Origin: Alphaproteobacteria bacterium
GTDB taxonomy: Bacteria; Pseudomonadota; Alphaproteobacteria; Sphingomonadales; Sphingomonadaceae
Reading direction: 5' to 3'
NCBI GenBank assembly: GCA_028293055.1
Contig: JAQGLD010000350.1
Coordinates: 1 to 7,136 of the forward strand
DNA: 7,136 bases
Part shown: piece by piece, positions 5,514 through 7,136 of the stretch
Layout: each line of letters starts with the position of its first letter
Position numbering within the stretch: the stretch's first letter is position 1
Position numbers and translations under genes: made by a program
Notes under the pieces: model-generated
What the model saw: only the letters and a program-made list of their open reading frames with translations
Told to the model about the DNA's origin: nothing
Databases searched by the model: none

Positions 5514-6582
5514 AGCCGGCCGTTAAATCGCCGTTACCCGGCAGGGGGCGCCCGGGCCCCGCAGCCCGTCCGAACCCCGTCACAAGCGGCGGTGGCGGCA
5601 GCCTGCCGGCACCGGTCGCGAGATGCCGCTCGATCTTCTTCACCCTCCGGCCGAGGATCAGGCCGACGACGAGCAGGACCAGGCCCGGCCACAGCAGGAT
5701 ATTGATGCCATAGCGGTTGAGGTGGATCAGGCGCATCGCTCGGGCCCAGGCCGCATCGCCGGCGGCGACCCAGCTTCGATCCTCGCCGGTGACCGCGGGC
5801 GTGCCGGCCATATGCTCGATCGCGGCGAGCCTGCGCGCAATGTCGTTTCGCGACGGAAGGTCGGTGGGGGCCAAAGTGAGGCGAAGCGGGAGCATTCGGC
5901 GCAACTGGGCGCGGTCTCCGGCCAGCCAGGCCTGCTGCGCCAGAGCGAAGCGCATCGCCTCCGCATCCTTGCGATCGCGCAGCGGCGGGCTCGGATCGCG
6001 CGACTGGACGATGATCCGGCCCTGGGCCTGGACCGCGCGCAGCTGGCGTACTCCGCCGGCATCTTCGGGGAGGGGTAGGCGGCCGCCCTCGCGGAGCGTC
6101 GCGATGGCGCCGGGCTGGGTCCGCTCGATCGATCGGGCGAGCGGCTCGAGCTGGTCCGCCTTGATATAGACCGAGAAAGCGAGCGGGCGCGCGGCCATCC
6201 CGCCGAGATAGAAAAGCGGCATCGAGAGCAGCAGGAGCCCGGCTCCGACGCGCGAGACCCGGCGGCGCCGGAACCAGATGTAGCCGAGGGCGACCAAGGC
6301 GGTGAAGAACAAGCTCGCCTCGAAGCATCGCAGGCCGAAAAGGGTCGCCGGCCCGCCCCAGATGCGACGGATCGGAAGCGGGTCCACGCCCGCCTGGAGC
6401 AGCGCGAAGCTTAGCCGCGCGGGCAGCAGGATCTTCTTCATCTCGAGGCCCGGATCGGCGGCGGCGTCGTAGAAGGCGATGCTGGTCAGCCAGAAGCCGG
6501 CGCAGATCAGCAGCAGCCACTTTGCCGCAATCAGCAGGCGGTCGCGGCGGTTGACGAGCCGCTCGACCTGCGGGCCGGTCAC
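5509..6582 (-). CDS. Four-helix membrane protein B of the TelA operon, function unknown
   Basis: 357 residues from GTG 6582-6580, which overlaps the upstream TGA as GTGA. The frame is open to 6762, but that extension lies opposite the coding frame of the upstream gene, is low-complexity Arg/Pro/Ala, and is rejected. Predicted helices at about 17-37, 88-104, 113-131 and 302-321, with basic cytoplasmic segments NRRDR, FRRRR and RRVKK; the loop from about 132 to 300 should be periplasmic. It contains MRFALAQQAWLAGDR (210-224), the motif shared with proteins A and C, preceded by PPLRDR. The Pro-rich tail carries TGFGRAA, with GFGR at 336-339 as in protein C, and the protein ends in Cys. The last codons include TTA, a rare leucine codon at this base composition. 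No good Shine-Dalgarno precedes the GTG, so expression probably relies on coupling. I recognise no named family. Confidence 0.8.
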   Translation of the reverse strand: MTGPQVERLVNRRDRLLIAAKWLLLICAGFWLTSIAFYDAAADPGLEMKKILLPARLSFALLQAGVDPLPIRRIWGGPATLFGLRCFEASLFFTALVALGYIWFRRRRVSRVGAGLLLLSMPLFYLGGMAARPLAFSVYIKADQLEPLARSIERTQPGAIATLREGGRLPLPEDAGGVRQLRAVQAQGRIIVQSRDPSPPLRDRKDAEAMRFALAQQAWLAGDRAQLRRMLPLRLTLAPTDLPSRNDIARRLAAIEHMAGTPAVTGEDRSWVAAGDAAWARAMRLIHLNRYGINILLWPGLVLLVVGLILGRRVKKIERHLATGAGRLPPPPLVTGFGRAAGPGRPLPGNGDLTAGC

Positions 6583-7136
6583 GCGGCGAGCGGGCGACGC
6601 AGCCGCCGTCCCGCCTCGAGCTCGGCGACCCGCTCGCAACGGCGGCGAAGGCTCAGCGAGAACCACAGGCACGAGCCCGCTGCCGCGCTGGCGAGAGCGA
6701 AGAGCAGCCAGGCCAGGACGGACAGGGTGCCGCGCGTCGATTCGCCGAGGCAGCCGTTCCACTTGCAGACGGTGGTCAGCCCCTGATTCCGGCCCTGGAG
6801 GAACTGGAGCCGGAACGGCGCCTCGATCGGGGACATCAGATTGCCGGAATCGAGGCCGCGTGCGAAGCTTGCCGCACTTCTGCGATCCCCTTCGACATAG
6901 GCGATCTGGGCCAGCATGTAGCGAGTAGCGGCGTCGGACGGAGTCTTGGTCACGAGCGGCCCGCCTGCCGGAAGGCCCATGACGCTTCGCGCGGGCGACG
7001 CCGGCAATGCCAACGCCGGATTGAATATTCGCGCCGGATTGGTCGGGTTGAAGATGCTGATTCCGACGATCGCCGCGAAGGCGATCTTGGCGGTGCGCTT
7101 GCGGCGCTTGATCAGCCCCCAGATGAAGACGATCAC
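6579..7136 (-). CDS. Membrane protein A of the TelA operon (N-terminus off the right edge), function unknown
   Basis: 185 residues are visible. The frame is open to the right edge, where a GTG happens to be the last codon; I read it as an internal Val, because IVFIWGLIKRRKR matches the end of helix 2 plus the basic loop of proteins B and C, so helix 1 and the N-terminus lie outside. Numbering from the edge, helices are at about 1-9 (partial), 16-30 and 137-160. The periplasmic loop holds ATRYMLAQIAYVEGDRRSA (70-88), the motif shared with B and C. Two cysteines six residues apart (CKWNGC, 124-129) lie in the same predicted periplasmic loop and could form a disulfide. The tail is short and basic (RRRCERV, GRRLRRPLAA) and lacks the GFGR motif. 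It is the first visible gene of the operon; more genes or the promoter lie to the right. Confidence 0.75.
   Translation of the reverse strand: MIVFIWGLIKRRKRTAKIAFAAIVGISIFNPTNPARIFNPALALPASPARSVMGLPAGGPLVTKTPSDAATRYMLAQIAYVEGDRRSAASFARGLDSGNLMSPIEAPFRLQFLQGRNQGLTTVCKWNGCLGESTRGTLSVLAWLLFALASAAAGSCLWFSLSLRRRCERVAELEAGRRLRRPLAA

Noticed and set aside
6583..6762. N-terminal extension of membrane protein B
   Set aside because: It overlaps the upstream gene in another frame, with no hydrophobic or family character; the GTGA junction at 6579-6582 fits the operon pattern.
1..7136. Mobile element, integron, CRISPR or prophage boundary
   Set aside because: No transposase or integrase motif, terminal inverted repeats, regularly spaced repeats, tRNA or obvious composition break seen; by eye only.

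Overview
The window is dense, high-GC (by eye about two thirds G+C) bacterial chromosomal sequence. Its protein content and codon use look alphaproteobacterial, most likely Sphingomonadales. That placement is inference, because there is no rRNA or marker gene. I see no transposase, integrase, tRNA, CRISPR array or phage gene.

Left part (1-1148). Two minus-strand metabolic genes lie here: the N-terminal 242 residues of a cyclopropane-fatty-acyl-phospholipid-synthase-type SAM methyltransferase, running off the left edge, and a complete 70-residue 4-oxalocrotonate tautomerase-family enzyme with a strong Shine-Dalgarno. A roughly 108-bp divergent intergenic region with a 16-bp perfect dyad separates the tautomerase from a plus-strand regulator.

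Middle (1149-2711). One plus-strand gene encodes a soluble regulator: an OmpR/CadC-type winged helix, a TolB-N/FlgO-like domain, then TPR-like helices. Its stop codon overlaps the stop codon of the convergent operon inside a 10-bp palindrome.

Right part (2708-7136). Five tightly packed minus-strand genes run right to left: membrane protein A (cut by the right edge), membrane protein B, a helical TelA-core-like protein, a TelA-family protein, and membrane protein C. Three of the four junctions are 4-bp GTGA overlaps. The fourth is a 10-nt gap occupied by a small hairpin. A, B and C look like diverged paralogues: the same hydrophobic layout, a shared motif of the form R-(Y/F)-x-L-A-Q-x-A-(Y/W)-x-x-G-D in the predicted periplasmic loop, and (B and C) a shared GFGR tail. 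The two cytoplasmic proteins also share a gapless core with each other. This locus is the candidate undescribed system: a membrane-anchored, TelA-centred complex with three related membrane subunits. The last three genes recall the order of the RK2 kilA operon (klaA, klaB/telA, klaC/telB), though I cannot show homology beyond TelA by eye. No function is demonstrated. Tellurite or toxic-anion resistance is only the family label.
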